From positions 1,798,001 to 1,862,000 of the forward strand of contig OY760226.1 of the NCBI GenBank assembly GCA_963663395.1: 64,000 nt of DNA, in the 5' to 3' direction. Within the stretch, counting starts at the first letter, position 1. Every line of letters starts with the position of its first letter. Below the pieces are notes generated by a model. It saw only the letters and a list, made by a program, of their open reading frames with translations. It had not been told where the DNA came from and searched no databases. Shown here in pieces: positions 8,225 to 16,970 of the stretch. The stretch is from Azophilus sp963663395 (GTDB taxonomy: Bacteria; Pseudomonadota; Gammaproteobacteria; Pseudomonadales; Azotimanducaceae). The translations under genes and the position numbers were made by a program.

Positions 8225-11200
8225 TCAGGCGGCCGCCTGGCCCCGGCCGGGCGCCCGCCACTCGGCAAGCAGGTCTGCCTGGCAGGCCCGGGCTGCCTCG
8301 ACGCTCGCCAGCTTGATGTGGCCGAAACCCCGGATACGGTCCGGTACCGAAGCAATGTTGACCGCGAGCCCATGGTTGTCGTCGTTCAGGCCGTCGAGCA
8401 GTTCACCGACGGTCTGCTCGTAGTCGACGATGAGTCGCCGCTCGAGCTTCCGTTCGGCGGTGCGGCCAAACGGGTCGAAGGCCGTGCCGCGCAGGAAACG
8501 CAGGCGGGCGAGCAGCCGGAACAGCGGCAGCATCCAGCCGCCGAATTCCATCTTGCGGGCCAGGCCCGTTACCTTGTCCTTCGGGGCGATGACCGGCGGC
8601 GAGAGGTTGAAGCGGAGCTTGTAGTCCCCTTCGAACTGCTCGTTCAGCTTGCGCCGGAACTCCGGGTCGGCATACAGGCGCCCCACCTCGTACTCGTCCT
8701 TGTAGGCCATGAGCTTGTAGGCGTGACGCGCCACCGCTTCAGCCAGGCCCTGTTTGCCGTGCGTCCGGCTCTGTTCCGCACGGCGCACCGTGTCGACGAG
8801 CGATCGGTAGCGTTCGGCATAGGCCGGGTTCTGGTAGTCCGCCAGGTCCGCTGCACGTCGGTCGAGCAACTCGTCGAGTGATGGTTCTGCAGCGCCGGAG
8901 GACGTCGCGCCCGCAACGGACATGACGGCATCAAGGTCGTGAGCCGCCCGCCGGCCCCACTCGAATGCCTCCTGATTCCACGCCACGCTGACCCCGTTCA
9001 GCGCGATGGCATCGAAGATTGCCGCCCTGGACAGGGGCACCAGGCCCTGCTGCCAGGCGTAACCCACCAGGAACAGGTTGCTGCCGATGGAATCTCCGAG
9101 CAGCCGCGTGGCGATGCGCGTGGCATCGATGAAATCCACGCGCTCCGCTCCCAGGGCGCCCAGCAATCGCTCCCGCAGGTTGTCGCCGGGATAGACGAGA
9201 TCCGGGTTGCGGGTGAAATCGCCGGTGATGGTCTGCCAGGTGTTCACGACCGCCCGCGTCCGCTCCGGGTCCGCCACGGCGAGCCCCTGGTCGCCGCCGG
9301 CCACCAGCAGGTCGCAGCCGATGATCAGGTCCGCCCCGCCCGCATTGATGCGCGCCGAGCGTATGACTCCGGGCCGTTCGGCGATGCGGATGTGGGTGGT
9401 GACCGGGCCGCCTTTCTGGGAGAACCCCAACTGATCGACGATGGAGACGCCCTTGCCGTCGATGTGCGCCGCCATGCCCAGGATGGCGCCGATGGTGACC
9501 ACGCCGGTGCCTCCCACACCGCCGATCAGCATCGCGACGGAACCGTCCGCCGGAATGACGATCTGCTCCGGCTCGGGCAGCGCCTCCCAAACGGCCGGTG
9601 TATCGACCTGGCCGCGTCCCTTGCGCAGCGTGCCGCCAAGCACGGTCACGAAGCTGGGGCAGAACCCCTTGTTGCACGAATAGTCCTTGTTGCAGGCAGA
9701 CTGGTCGATCGCGCGCTTGCGGCCGTACTCCGTCTCGACAGGCAACACGGCAACGCAGTTCGACTGCTCGCCGCAGTCGCCGCAGTTCTCGCAGACCCGG
9801 TCGTTGATGAACATGCGTCTGGCCGGGTCCGGGTAACTGCCGCGCTTGCGCCGGCGCCGTTTCTCGGCGGCGCAGGTCTGGTCGTAGATCAGTATCGACA
9901 CCCCCTCCACCTCGCGCAGTTCCCGCTGCACGAAATCCAGGTCGTCCCGGTGGTGCAGGGTCGTGCCGCGTGCAAACCCGGGCTGCTTGCCGAACTTCTC
10001 CGGCTCGTCGGTGACCACGGCAATGCGCCCGATGCCCTCGTTGCGCACCTGATGGGTGATCTGGGGGACGGTGAGCTGGCCGTCTACCGGCTGACCGCCG
10101 GTCATGGCCACGGCGTCGTTGAACAGGATCTTGTAGGTGATGTTCACTCCGGCAGCGACGGCGGAGCGGATCGCCAGGATGCCGGAATGGTAATAGGTGC
10201 CGTCGCCAAGCTGCTGAAAGACGTGGGGGGTGCGAACGAACGGCGCCTGGCCGATCCAGGCCACGCCTTCCCCGCCCATCTGGCTGTAGGAATGGACCTC
10301 GCGGTCCATCCAGTTGGCCATGAAGTGGCAGCCGACGCCACCGTAGGCGCGGCTGCCCTCGGGTACGCGGGTGGAGGTATTGTGCGGGCAGCCGGAGCAG
10401 AAATACGGCAGCCGGGCCAGCGTCAGGGCCTCACGCTGCCGCTCCGCGGCCGCCTGCCGGTCCAGGAAGGCGAGGCGCGCGCGCAGGCGTTCGCTGTCGT
10501 GGAACACACCGATGCGCCCGGCGAGCGCCCGGGCGATCTTGTCCGGGTGCAGGTCGCCGACATCGTCCACAAGCTTTGCGCCGCGATCGTCGAGGCGCCC
10601 CACGATGCGGGGCCGGCTGCCCTCGGGCAACGCGTAGCAGACACTGCGGATGGCATTCTCGATCTGCTCGCGCTTGTCTTCGATGATCAGGATCTCTTCC
10701 AGTCCCTCCGCGAACTCCCGATAGGTCTCGCGGTCGACGGGGAATGGCATGGCGACCTTCAGGATGCGGATGCCGACAGCCGACAGCACGGCCGCGTCGA
10801 ACCCGAGGTCGGCCAGCGCCTGCAGGCTATCGCTCCAGGTCTTGCCCATGGCCGCGATGCCGAAACGGGCGCGCGGGCTGTCGTGGGTGATGCGGTTGAG
10901 CCGGTTGGCCCGTGCGAACGCCACCGCCGCAGGCAGCTTGTAGCCGCGCAGCCGGTTCTCCTGCACCGTCCAGGAATCGCCGGGACGGGCATTGACGCCA
11001 TCCGGGGGAAACTCGAATTCCGGCCGCGCAATGACGATGCCGTCATGGCCCGCCTGGATGCTGGCCGCCGTCTCGATGGTTTCCGGCAGCAGCTTGTAGC
11101 CCACCCAGGCGCCGCTGAAACGGGACAGTTCGATGCCGTAGAGGCCCAGGGTGAACACCTCCTGGATGTCTGCCGGGTACAGCACCGGCATGAGCAGGTC

Positions 11201-11692
11201 CTCGAACAGCAACTCCGAGTGATAGGCGTCGACGGTGGAGCGCATGGCCGGGTCGTCGCCCGCCAGGATCAGCACGCCGCCGTGCTTCGCGGAGCCGTGG
11301 TAGTTGCCCTGGCGGATGGCATCGAGGCTCTGGTCGAGGCCCGGCCCCTTGCCGTACCACATGGCATAGACGCCGTCATAGTCTGCATCGCCGAAATAGT
11401 GCACCTGCTGGGTGCCCCAGACGGCGGTCGCCGCCATGTGCTCGTTGGTGGCCGGCCAGAAACGAACTTCGTGTTTCGCGGTATGTTGTTCCGCCCGCCA
11501 GAGTTCCATGTCGATCGCCGTCATCGGCGAACCGCGGTATCCCGCAATGAACCCCGCGGTGTTGAGGCCCGCGGCAAGGTCCCGGCGGCGCTGCACCAGC
11601 AGAAGCCGCACCAGGGCCTGGGTGCCGGTCAGGTAGACGCGACCCTGGTCGGCGGTGTACTTGTCGTCGAGGCTGACGGCCGGGAGGCTCAC
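8225..11692 (-). CDS. Fused indolepyruvate ferredoxin oxidoreductase
   Basis: A 1155-residue fusion of the IorA-like and IorB-like parts of a thiamine-diphosphate 2-oxoacid:ferredoxin oxidoreductase. Such enzymes oxidatively decarboxylate aryl or branched 2-oxoacids to acyl-CoAs. The N-terminal half carries the pyrimidine/pyrophosphate modules (TGTQALVRLLL, GYRGSP) and a CSGCPHNTS loop near residue 435. A cysteine-rich segment, CENCGDCGEQSNC then CNKDYSCNKGFC, near residues 635-675 should bind an Fe-S cluster. The gamma domain begins near residue 720 with GGVGGTGVVTIG. The start is a GTG with AGGAACG upstream, 9 bp after the RidA-type gene, so the two form an operon. The role is probably amino-acid-derived 2-oxoacid oxidation. 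Confidence 0.92.
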   Translation of the reverse strand: MSLPAVSLDDKYTADQGRVYLTGTQALVRLLLVQRRRDLAAGLNTAGFIAGYRGSPMTAIDMELWRAEQHTAKHEVRFWPATNEHMAATAVWGTQQVHYFGDADYDGVYAMWYGKGPGLDQSLDAIRQGNYHGSAKHGGVLILAGDDPAMRSTVDAYHSELLFEDLLMPVLYPADIQEVFTLGLYGIELSRFSGAWVGYKLLPETIETAASIQAGHDGIVIARPEFEFPPDGVNARPGDSWTVQENRLRGYKLPAAVAFARANRLNRITHDSPRARFGIAAMGKTWSDSLQALADLGFDAAVLSAVGIRILKVAMPFPVDRETYREFAEGLEEILIIEDKREQIENAIRSVCYALPEGSRPRIVGRLDDRGAKLVDDVGDLHPDKIARALAGRIGVFHDSERLRARLAFLDRQAAAERQREALTLARLPYFCSGCPHNTSTRVPEGSRAYGGVGCHFMANWMDREVHSYSQMGGEGVAWIGQAPFVRTPHVFQQLGDGTYYHSGILAIRSAVAAGVNITYKILFNDAVAMTGGQPVDGQLTVPQITHQVRNEGIGRIAVVTDEPEKFGKQPGFARGTTLHHRDDLDFVQRELREVEGVSILIYDQTCAAEKRRRRKRGSYPDPARRMFINDRVCENCGDCGEQSNCVAVLPVETEYGRKRAIDQSACNKDYSCNKGFCPSFVTVLGGTLRKGRGQVDTPAVWEALPEPEQIVIPADGSVAMLIGGVGGTGVVTIGAILGMAAHIDGKGVSIVDQLGFSQKGGPVTTHIRIAERPGVIRSARINAGGADLIIGCDLLVAGGDQGLAVADPERTRAVVNTWQTITGDFTRNPDLVYPGDNLRERLLGALGAERVDFIDATRIATRLLGDSIGSNLFLVGYAWQQGLVPLSRAAIFDAIALNGVSVAWNQEAFEWGRRAAHDLDAVMSVAGATSSGAAEPSLDELLDRRAADLADYQNPAYAERYRSLVDTVRRAEQSRTHGKQGLAEAVARHAYKLMAYKDEYEVGRLYADPEFRRKLNEQFEGDYKLRFNLSPPVIAPKDKVTGLARKMEFGGWMLPLFRLLARLRFLRGTAFDPFGRTAERKLERRLIVDYEQTVGELLDGLNDDNHGLAVNIASVPDRIRGFGHIKLASVEAARACQADLLAEWRAPGRGQAAA

Positions 11693-11701
11693 CGAGCGTT
11701 C

Positions 11702-12187
11702 CTATTTCAGTTGCAGTTCCGCCTCCACTTCGACCGGAATGCCGAAGGGAAGCGCGGCCATGCCGACGGCGGAGCGCGTTGCCAGGCCGCGTTCCTCGCC
11801 GAAAATCTCGATGACCTGTTCGGAGAAGCCGTTGATCACCGCCGTTTGCCCGGTGAATCCCGGGGCCGAGTTCACCATGCCGAAGACCTTCACCCAGCAG
11901 TCGATGCGGTCGAGGTCGCCGATCTCGCGCTGAATCGTGCCGAGCATGGTGAGTGCGACCTTGCGAGCCGCCTCGGTTGCCTGTTCGACCGTCACCTCCG
12001 CACCCACCTGCCCGAGGGGTTGCGCCATCGAGCCGTCTGCTTCCTGGGGGCCGTGGCCCGAGACGAGCAAGCGCTTGCCGAGCACCCTGACCCATGCAAG
12101 GGGCACTTTCATGCCCGGTGGAAGCTTGAGTGGTCCCGGCAACACCAAACCGAGATCCCCGATGCGTTGCTCGATGCGGCCTGTCAT
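11702..12187 (-). CDS. RidA/YjgF-family protein
   Basis: A 161-residue single-domain RidA-superfamily protein. The C-terminal signature ATRSAVGMAALPFGIPVEVE holds the conserved arginine that binds the substrate carboxylate in imine/enamine deaminases, and the final glutamate is kept. The ATG at 12187 is preceded by AAGGAG at ideal spacing; the open frame upstream is not used. It lies 9 bp ahead of the 2-oxoacid oxidoreductase. RidA proteins hydrolyse enamine/imine intermediates to 2-oxoacids, so this member may feed or protect the neighbouring enzyme (inference). Confidence 0.85.
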   Translation of the reverse strand: MTGRIEQRIGDLGLVLPGPLKLPPGMKVPLAWVRVLGKRLLVSGHGPQEADGSMAQPLGQVGAEVTVEQATEAARKVALTMLGTIQREIGDLDRIDCWVKVFGMVNSAPGFTGQTAVINGFSEQVIEIFGEERGLATRSAVGMAALPFGIPVEVEAELQLK

Positions 12188-12452
12188 GGTCTCCTTCCCC
12201 GCCAGCGTCCGAAAGCCATAGTATCCTCCAGTTTCTCGAGCCCTGTTTGTTAAATCGTGCAGCAAATGGGCCGCTGGCCTGCCGGTTTCAACAGAAACGG
12301 CCCGGTTCCTCCCCGGCCTGACAGCGCACTTGCCCGATGCGACAGGTCAACGCTCCTGGCAAGCTGCTACATTGACGGGCCAAACACAGTAGGCCCGTCA
12401 TGCGATGCCCTACAATGCCGAACCCGATTCACAAGTTACGCAAACCCCTGTC

Positions 12453-13841
12453 ATGACCACACCCATCCTGCGCCTGTTCGCAATAGCGGCCGCGATCTGT
12501 CTTGCCGCCACCAGCGCCGCCGGGGACAGCCCGGACCGGACGCTGTTCACCAACGTGCATGTCTTCAACGGCATGGACGGCAAGCGGCTCGAAAACGCCA
12601 ACGTCCTCGTAGAAGGAAACCTCATCAAAGCCGTCTCGACGGATGCGATCGGGGTACCCGGCGCTGAAATAATCGATGGCGGCGGCCGCACCCTCATGCC
12701 GGGCCTGATCGACTCCCATGTCCATTTCTCCGCCTACACCCCGATCGCCATACAGGCACGCCAGAACGTCAGCGAGTTCATGGTGGGCGCCCTGGCCACG
12801 GTGCGCGGCGAGGCCATGCTCATGCGGGGGTTCACCACGGTCAGGGATACGGGTGGCCCGTCGACCTACCTGCGCAAGCTCTTTGACGGCAACCTGGCGC
12901 CCGGGCCGAGGGTGTACGGCGCCGAAGCCATGATCAGCCAGACCGGCGGGCACGGCGACTTCAGGGGTCTGACCAACGAGAACCCCCATTTCGGCGACGG
13001 CCCCCAGCACTGGTACGAGCGGCACCTGGGTTACATCGTCGACGGGCCGCACGAGTTCGCGCGGGCGGCCCGGGAGAGCTTCCGCAACGGTGCCGACTTC
13101 TTCAAGGTCTTTGTCAGCGGCGGCGTCTCGAGTGAGTTCGACCCGATCCATGCCCTGCAGTCCACACCGGAGGAACTCGCCGCCGTGGTGCAGGTCGCCG
13201 AACAGGCGAAAACCTACGTGACGGCGCATTGCCATACCGCGGAAGGCGTCCACCACGCGCTCGATGCCGGCGTACACATGCTTGAGCACGTTCCGATGAT
13301 GGACAGCACCCCGGAGGAGATAGAGCAGGCCGTGGGGCGCATCGTCGAGAGCGGGGTCTTCGTGGAGTTCAACACCGGAACGGTTCTCGGGCGCAGCCTC
13401 GAGGAACTGCGGGCCATGCTGAGCCCCGAGAGTTACACCAAGGTGGTGCCGGCCATTCAGGCCTATCGTGCAGCGATTCGCGCATTCGCCGAACACGGCG
13501 CGAAATTCGTCTACGGTACGGACCTCGTCGCGCCCTGGGGCAACGGAACCCTCGCCACGGAAGAAAGACTGCAGCTCGCCGAGTTCGGCATCTACATGGA
13601 GTTCTTCGACAACGTGAGCGTATTGAAATCCGCAACGCTTTGGGGGGGTGAAGTGGCTGCCATGACCGGGCCCAACAATCCGTATCCGGAAGGCCGGCTG
13701 GGGGTCATCGAGGAAGGCGCCTACGCCGATATTCTGCTGGTGCAGGGCAACCCGCTGGACGACCCGGAAGTCCTGAGCGACCCTGGCAACAACCTGCACC
13801 TGATCATGAAAGACGGCATCGTGTTCAAGAACACGCTCTGA
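12453..13841 (+). CDS. Exported prolidase-like amidohydrolase (1)
   Basis: A 462-residue metal hydrolase with a signal peptide (hydrophobic to about residue 24, ending TSAAG). It belongs to the amidohydrolase superfamily group containing Xaa-Pro dipeptidases and carboxypeptidase-like enzymes. The ligands are H89 and H91 (DSHVHF), a candidate carboxylated lysine K218 (FFKVFVSGG), H259 (AHCHT), H279 (LEHVP) and D357 (YGTDL), the full binuclear set. The C-terminus ends MKDGIVFKNTL. The frame opens upstream at 12405, but the ATG at 12453 starts the signal peptide. It is a paralogue of the gene at 18248, and both lie next to TonB receptors, suggesting cleavage of imported N-substituted amino acids or proline peptides. 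Confidence 0.88.
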   Translation: MTTPILRLFAIAAAICLAATSAAGDSPDRTLFTNVHVFNGMDGKRLENANVLVEGNLIKAVSTDAIGVPGAEIIDGGGRTLMPGLIDSHVHFSAYTPIAIQARQNVSEFMVGALATVRGEAMLMRGFTTVRDTGGPSTYLRKLFDGNLAPGPRVYGAEAMISQTGGHGDFRGLTNENPHFGDGPQHWYERHLGYIVDGPHEFARAARESFRNGADFFKVFVSGGVSSEFDPIHALQSTPEELAAVVQVAEQAKTYVTAHCHTAEGVHHALDAGVHMLEHVPMMDSTPEEIEQAVGRIVESGVFVEFNTGTVLGRSLEELRAMLSPESYTKVVPAIQAYRAAIRAFAEHGAKFVYGTDLVAPWGNGTLATEERLQLAEFGIYMEFFDNVSVLKSATLWGGEVAAMTGPNNPYPEGRLGVIEEGAYADILLVQGNPLDDPEVLSDPGNNLHLIMKDGIVFKNTL

Positions 13842-13855
13842 CGAGGAAGTCTGCC

Positions 13856-14323
13856 GTGAAATCGATGAAATTTCAGTGGGCCGCCATCACCATGCTGACG
13901 GCCACCGTCCTGCCGTCGACCGCGATGGCCGAGACAACGCCCGACCGGGACGATCTCAGACATTTCGTACTGATGGCCAGGCCGGACCCCGCCGTATGGG
14001 ACGGGCTCGTAACCGATCCGCAAGATCCGGAAGCCGCCGCGCGGGTGTTCATCGAGGGCATACCCGGGGCGAAGCTGGTTGCCTATTTCATTGCCGCACA
14101 TGAACCGCTCAGCATCAGCATCGTCGCCCTCCCCGACACAAGGGATGCGTCGGCCCTGATCTATCAACGCGTCGCGACGCAACTGATCGAAGAAATCGAG
14201 ATCATTGAAGTGCTGAAAGGGGACGAGTTCGTGGAGGTTCTCGAAGCGGCCAGGGCGTTACGCCGGAGTGACAGCTACTCGAGGCGGGAGGAAACGGATT
14301 CCGCCGATCTATCGCAAGAATAG
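13856..14323 (+). CDS. Exported small protein with GYD-like domain
   Basis: A 155-residue protein with a cleavable signal peptide (about 26 residues, ending TAMA). The body alternates short strands and helices: HFVLMARPD, then GAKLVAYFIA, ISIVALPDTRDASALIYQRV, and EIIEVLKGDEFVEVLEAA. That resembles the ferredoxin-like GYD domain, whose function is unknown. The GTG start has GAGGAAG six bases upstream. It begins 14 bp after the amidohydrolase and is probably cotranscribed. The GYD match is by eye and should be held loosely. Confidence 0.6.
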   Translation: MKSMKFQWAAITMLTATVLPSTAMAETTPDRDDLRHFVLMARPDPAVWDGLVTDPQDPEAAARVFIEGIPGAKLVAYFIAAHEPLSISIVALPDTRDASALIYQRVATQLIEEIEIIEVLKGDEFVEVLEAARALRRSDSYSRREETDSADLSQE

Positions 14324-14675
14324 CGGGAGTCGCGATTTACATGAATGCGCCATAGCCCGGTGTCATGCCGGTAGCTGCCGAGAGGAGAGGCCGTCAGGCA
14401 AAAGATCGCCCCTTAGAGTATTCGCCACCATGGTGCAGCGAGGATTCCCTCGCTCATCTGCAGGAGAATCGCCGTTCGTAGTCGGCATAGCTCGTTGAGA
14501 ACAATTGCAGCCGCTTTCCTTTCCGATCGGTGCATCGCCCTGTTAGCCTGTTACCTCGGGACAGAGCCGGTACCCCTTTTGACAAGTCGCGTTGTCTGCG
14601 CGGAGAGATAATAGGGTTGGGCTCGAATACGTTGCCCCGGTTCGCCTAATGTCCCGCAACCCTCGGAGAGACAAC
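14324..14675. other. Intergenic gap with a gene relic
   Basis: A 352-bp gap between the GYD-like gene and a TonB receptor. About 80 bp of it (14440-14515) is a decayed copy of part of the flavin amine oxidase gene found at 20 kb, annotated separately. No intact gene, no RNA gene and no convincing promoter is visible in the rest; a GGAGAG ribosome site ends the gap. Confidence 0.6.
14440..14515 (-). pseudogene. Relic of a flavin amine oxidase paralogue
   Basis: Read on the minus strand, 14470-14515 encodes RLQLFSTSYADYERR, identical to the segment of the oxidoreductase encoded at 19786-21645. At the DNA level about 45 bp are almost unchanged from 20070-20115. A further 25 bp continues the similarity after a frameshift (QMSE against QMNE). 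The rest of the gene is gone, so this is a deletion scar of a second copy. Confidence 0.7.
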
Positions 14676-16916
14676 ATGAAAGTTTCCAAGGCACTATCCT
14701 GCAGCCTGATCTGGTGCCTGTGCGCCGGCGCGGCGCCCTTGAGCTGGTCGGAACAACCGGACGCGGAATCGTCCTCCGCCACGGCTGCACTGGTTGAAGA
14801 AGTGCTGGTCACGGCGCGCAAGCGGGCCGATCTGGAAAGCGTCCAGGATGTACCGCTCGCGGTTTCAGCCTTTTCCGGCGACCAGATCGAAGCCCTGTTC
14901 GCGGCGGACCTGACAGATATCACTGCGAACGTGCCCAATGCGACGGCTTATTCCAGCGCCACGTTTCCGGGCTACGTCAACTTCTTCATCCGTGGCATGG
15001 GCGTCGCCGGCACCGTACTCTCCGACGACCCGGCCGTGGGCGTATTCGTCGACGGCGTGTACCACGGCATTTCCGCGGGCATAGTCTTCGACAGCTTCGA
15101 TCTGGAAGCCGTGGAAGTCCTTCGCGGGCCCCAGGGCACCCTTTTCGGCCGCAACGTCACCGGCGGCGCCGCCCTGCTGCGCACGCGCAAGCCCACCGAG
15201 AAGTTCAGCGGCCGGGTTCGCGTCATCGGGGGCAACGACGGCAACCTGCAGGCCGCCGCTTCCATCAGTGGCCCCTTGGTCGAGGGCAGGCTGCTCGGCA
15301 AGATTGCCGTCTTCCATACTCAACTGGATGACTGGATGGACAACCCGGCCGGAGAAGCGGCAGGATTCGACGATCTGGGCGAACTCGACCAGCAGGTCGT
15401 CCGGGGTGCATTGACCTGGCTTGCCAGCGACACCTTCACTGCCGACCTGCGCCTTGAATTCGGCCAGTCGGAGGAGGATCCGCTTCCCATCTGGGCCGTG
15501 GACAATACCCTGCTGCTGGGCGTGCAACCCATTCCCGGCTTGAGCGAAGCGGGCGCGCGGGACAGCGACGATCCCGTCGCCAACGGCGTCAACGACCACC
15601 CCCTGGACGCCGAGTGGGTCAGCGGGTCCATCGAGCTGAACTGGGATCTGCCGATGGGCTCCCTGAAGTCCATCACCGCCCTGCGCGACCTGGAACAGAA
15701 AGACCTGACGCAGGACTTCGACGGCAGCATCATCGCCATCTTCGACGTGAACAACTCCTTCATCGAACAGGAGCAGTTCAGCCAGGAACTGATCTTCAAC
15801 ACGAGCATCTCCGAGACCGTCGACCTGACTACGGGGCTCTTCTATTTCGACCAGGAGTTCAATTACGGCGAACGCCGCTTCGGAGCCTTGTTCGCCGCCT
15901 TGGGCGGCGGCCTGCAGGCGCACAGCAGCACCGACCACCAGGTGGTCGGGATCTTCGCACAGGCGGATTTCGCCCTCTCCGAGCAGTGGGTTCTGACCCT
16001 GGGCGGTCGTCAGTCCTGGGAGGAGAAAGAAACGCAGATCGGCCAGTTCGGCAGCTCGCTTGCCTGCACCGGCTTTGGCGGCACCGATCCCAGGACCTGC
16101 CCCTTCAACTTCGAAGACAAGGACGACTGGTCAAACTTCACGTACAAGGCCGGCATCCAGTTCCTTGCCACGGAAGACGCGCAACTCTACGGGTCCTATA
16201 CCCGGGGATTCCGCAGCGGCGGGTTCAACATCCGGCAGAACGTCGGCGTGGTGCCCGGACCCTATGACGAAGAGACCGTCGACGCATTCGAAGTGGGTGC
16301 GAAGGCCGACCTCGCCGACGGCCGCGCACGCATCAATCTCTCCCTGTTTCTCAACGAGTACGACGACCTGCAGCGCACGGTCGTTGGAACCGACGGTTTT
16401 CAGACCGTCTCCAATGCCGCCAAGGCAACCATCCAGGGTATCGAACTCGAAACGTCCTGGTTGATCGTGGACGGCCTGCTGCTGCAGGCCAACATGGGCC
16501 TCATCGACGCGGAACTGAAGGATTTCTTGAACCCCCGGGGTGGTGCCGGCGGCGCACCGGTGATCATCGACGGCACCAACATGCCGTTCATTCCGAAGTG
16601 GCAACGCGAACTGCACCTCACCTACGACATTCCCGCGGGGCCGGGCAACCTGACCTTGCGCGCCAGCTACCGCTACGTGGACGACGTTGAATCCACCGAT
16701 GACAACCTGGGTTTTCCGGGGTCGAGCTACGAAGAGTATGATGCGAGCGTCGCCTACTCGCCCGATTCGAGAAACTGGCGAATCGCCGTGTTCGGCAAGA
16801 ACCTCACGGACAACATCGAGAGCGGCCTGATTACCAATGCCGTCAATCCCGGCTGGATTCTGAACCAGGCGCGCAATCCGGCCCGCTATGGAGTGGAGTT
16901 CCTCCTGGAGTTCTAG
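14676..16916 (+). CDS. TonB-dependent outer-membrane receptor (1)
   Basis: A 746-residue receptor with a signal peptide ending near residue 25 (PLSWSE). Next come a TonB-box-like start (VEEVLVTARKRA) and a plug domain with the VEVLRGPQGTLFGRNVTGGA motif. A beta-barrel ends in the aromatic C-terminal residue pattern required for outer-membrane insertion (VEFLLEF). It imports a scarce ligand using energy from TonB-ExbBD. The ATG at 14676 has GGAGAG upstream; the longer open frame to 14592 is not needed. A YkvI-like inner-membrane transporter follows 54 bp later and amidohydrolases flank both, so the ligand may be a peptide or N-acyl amino acid (inference). Confidence 0.92.
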   Translation: MKVSKALSCSLIWCLCAGAAPLSWSEQPDAESSSATAALVEEVLVTARKRADLESVQDVPLAVSAFSGDQIEALFAADLTDITANVPNATAYSSATFPGYVNFFIRGMGVAGTVLSDDPAVGVFVDGVYHGISAGIVFDSFDLEAVEVLRGPQGTLFGRNVTGGAALLRTRKPTEKFSGRVRVIGGNDGNLQAAASISGPLVEGRLLGKIAVFHTQLDDWMDNPAGEAAGFDDLGELDQQVVRGALTWLASDTFTADLRLEFGQSEEDPLPIWAVDNTLLLGVQPIPGLSEAGARDSDDPVANGVNDHPLDAEWVSGSIELNWDLPMGSLKSITALRDLEQKDLTQDFDGSIIAIFDVNNSFIEQEQFSQELIFNTSISETVDLTTGLFYFDQEFNYGERRFGALFAALGGGLQAHSSTDHQVVGIFAQADFALSEQWVLTLGGRQSWEEKETQIGQFGSSLACTGFGGTDPRTCPFNFEDKDDWSNFTYKAGIQFLATEDAQLYGSYTRGFRSGGFNIRQNVGVVPGPYDEETVDAFEVGAKADLADGRARINLSLFLNEYDDLQRTVVGTDGFQTVSNAAKATIQGIELETSWLIVDGLLLQANMGLIDAELKDFLNPRGGAGGAPVIIDGTNMPFIPKWQRELHLTYDIPAGPGNLTLRASYRYVDDVESTDDNLGFPGSSYEEYDASVAYSPDSRNWRIAVFGKNLTDNIESGLITNAVNPGWILNQARNPARYGVEFLLEF

Positions 16917-16970
16917 TCACGGGCGCGACGGCAGCAACTCCGGCCCGGCGAAGGCGCCTAAATCGAAAAG

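Noticed and set aside
8939..12253. 1104-codon open frame on the plus strand opposite the fused oxidoreductase
   Set aside because: It is an antisense shadow produced by GC-rich codon bias; the minus-strand protein has complete family motifs and a good ribosome site.
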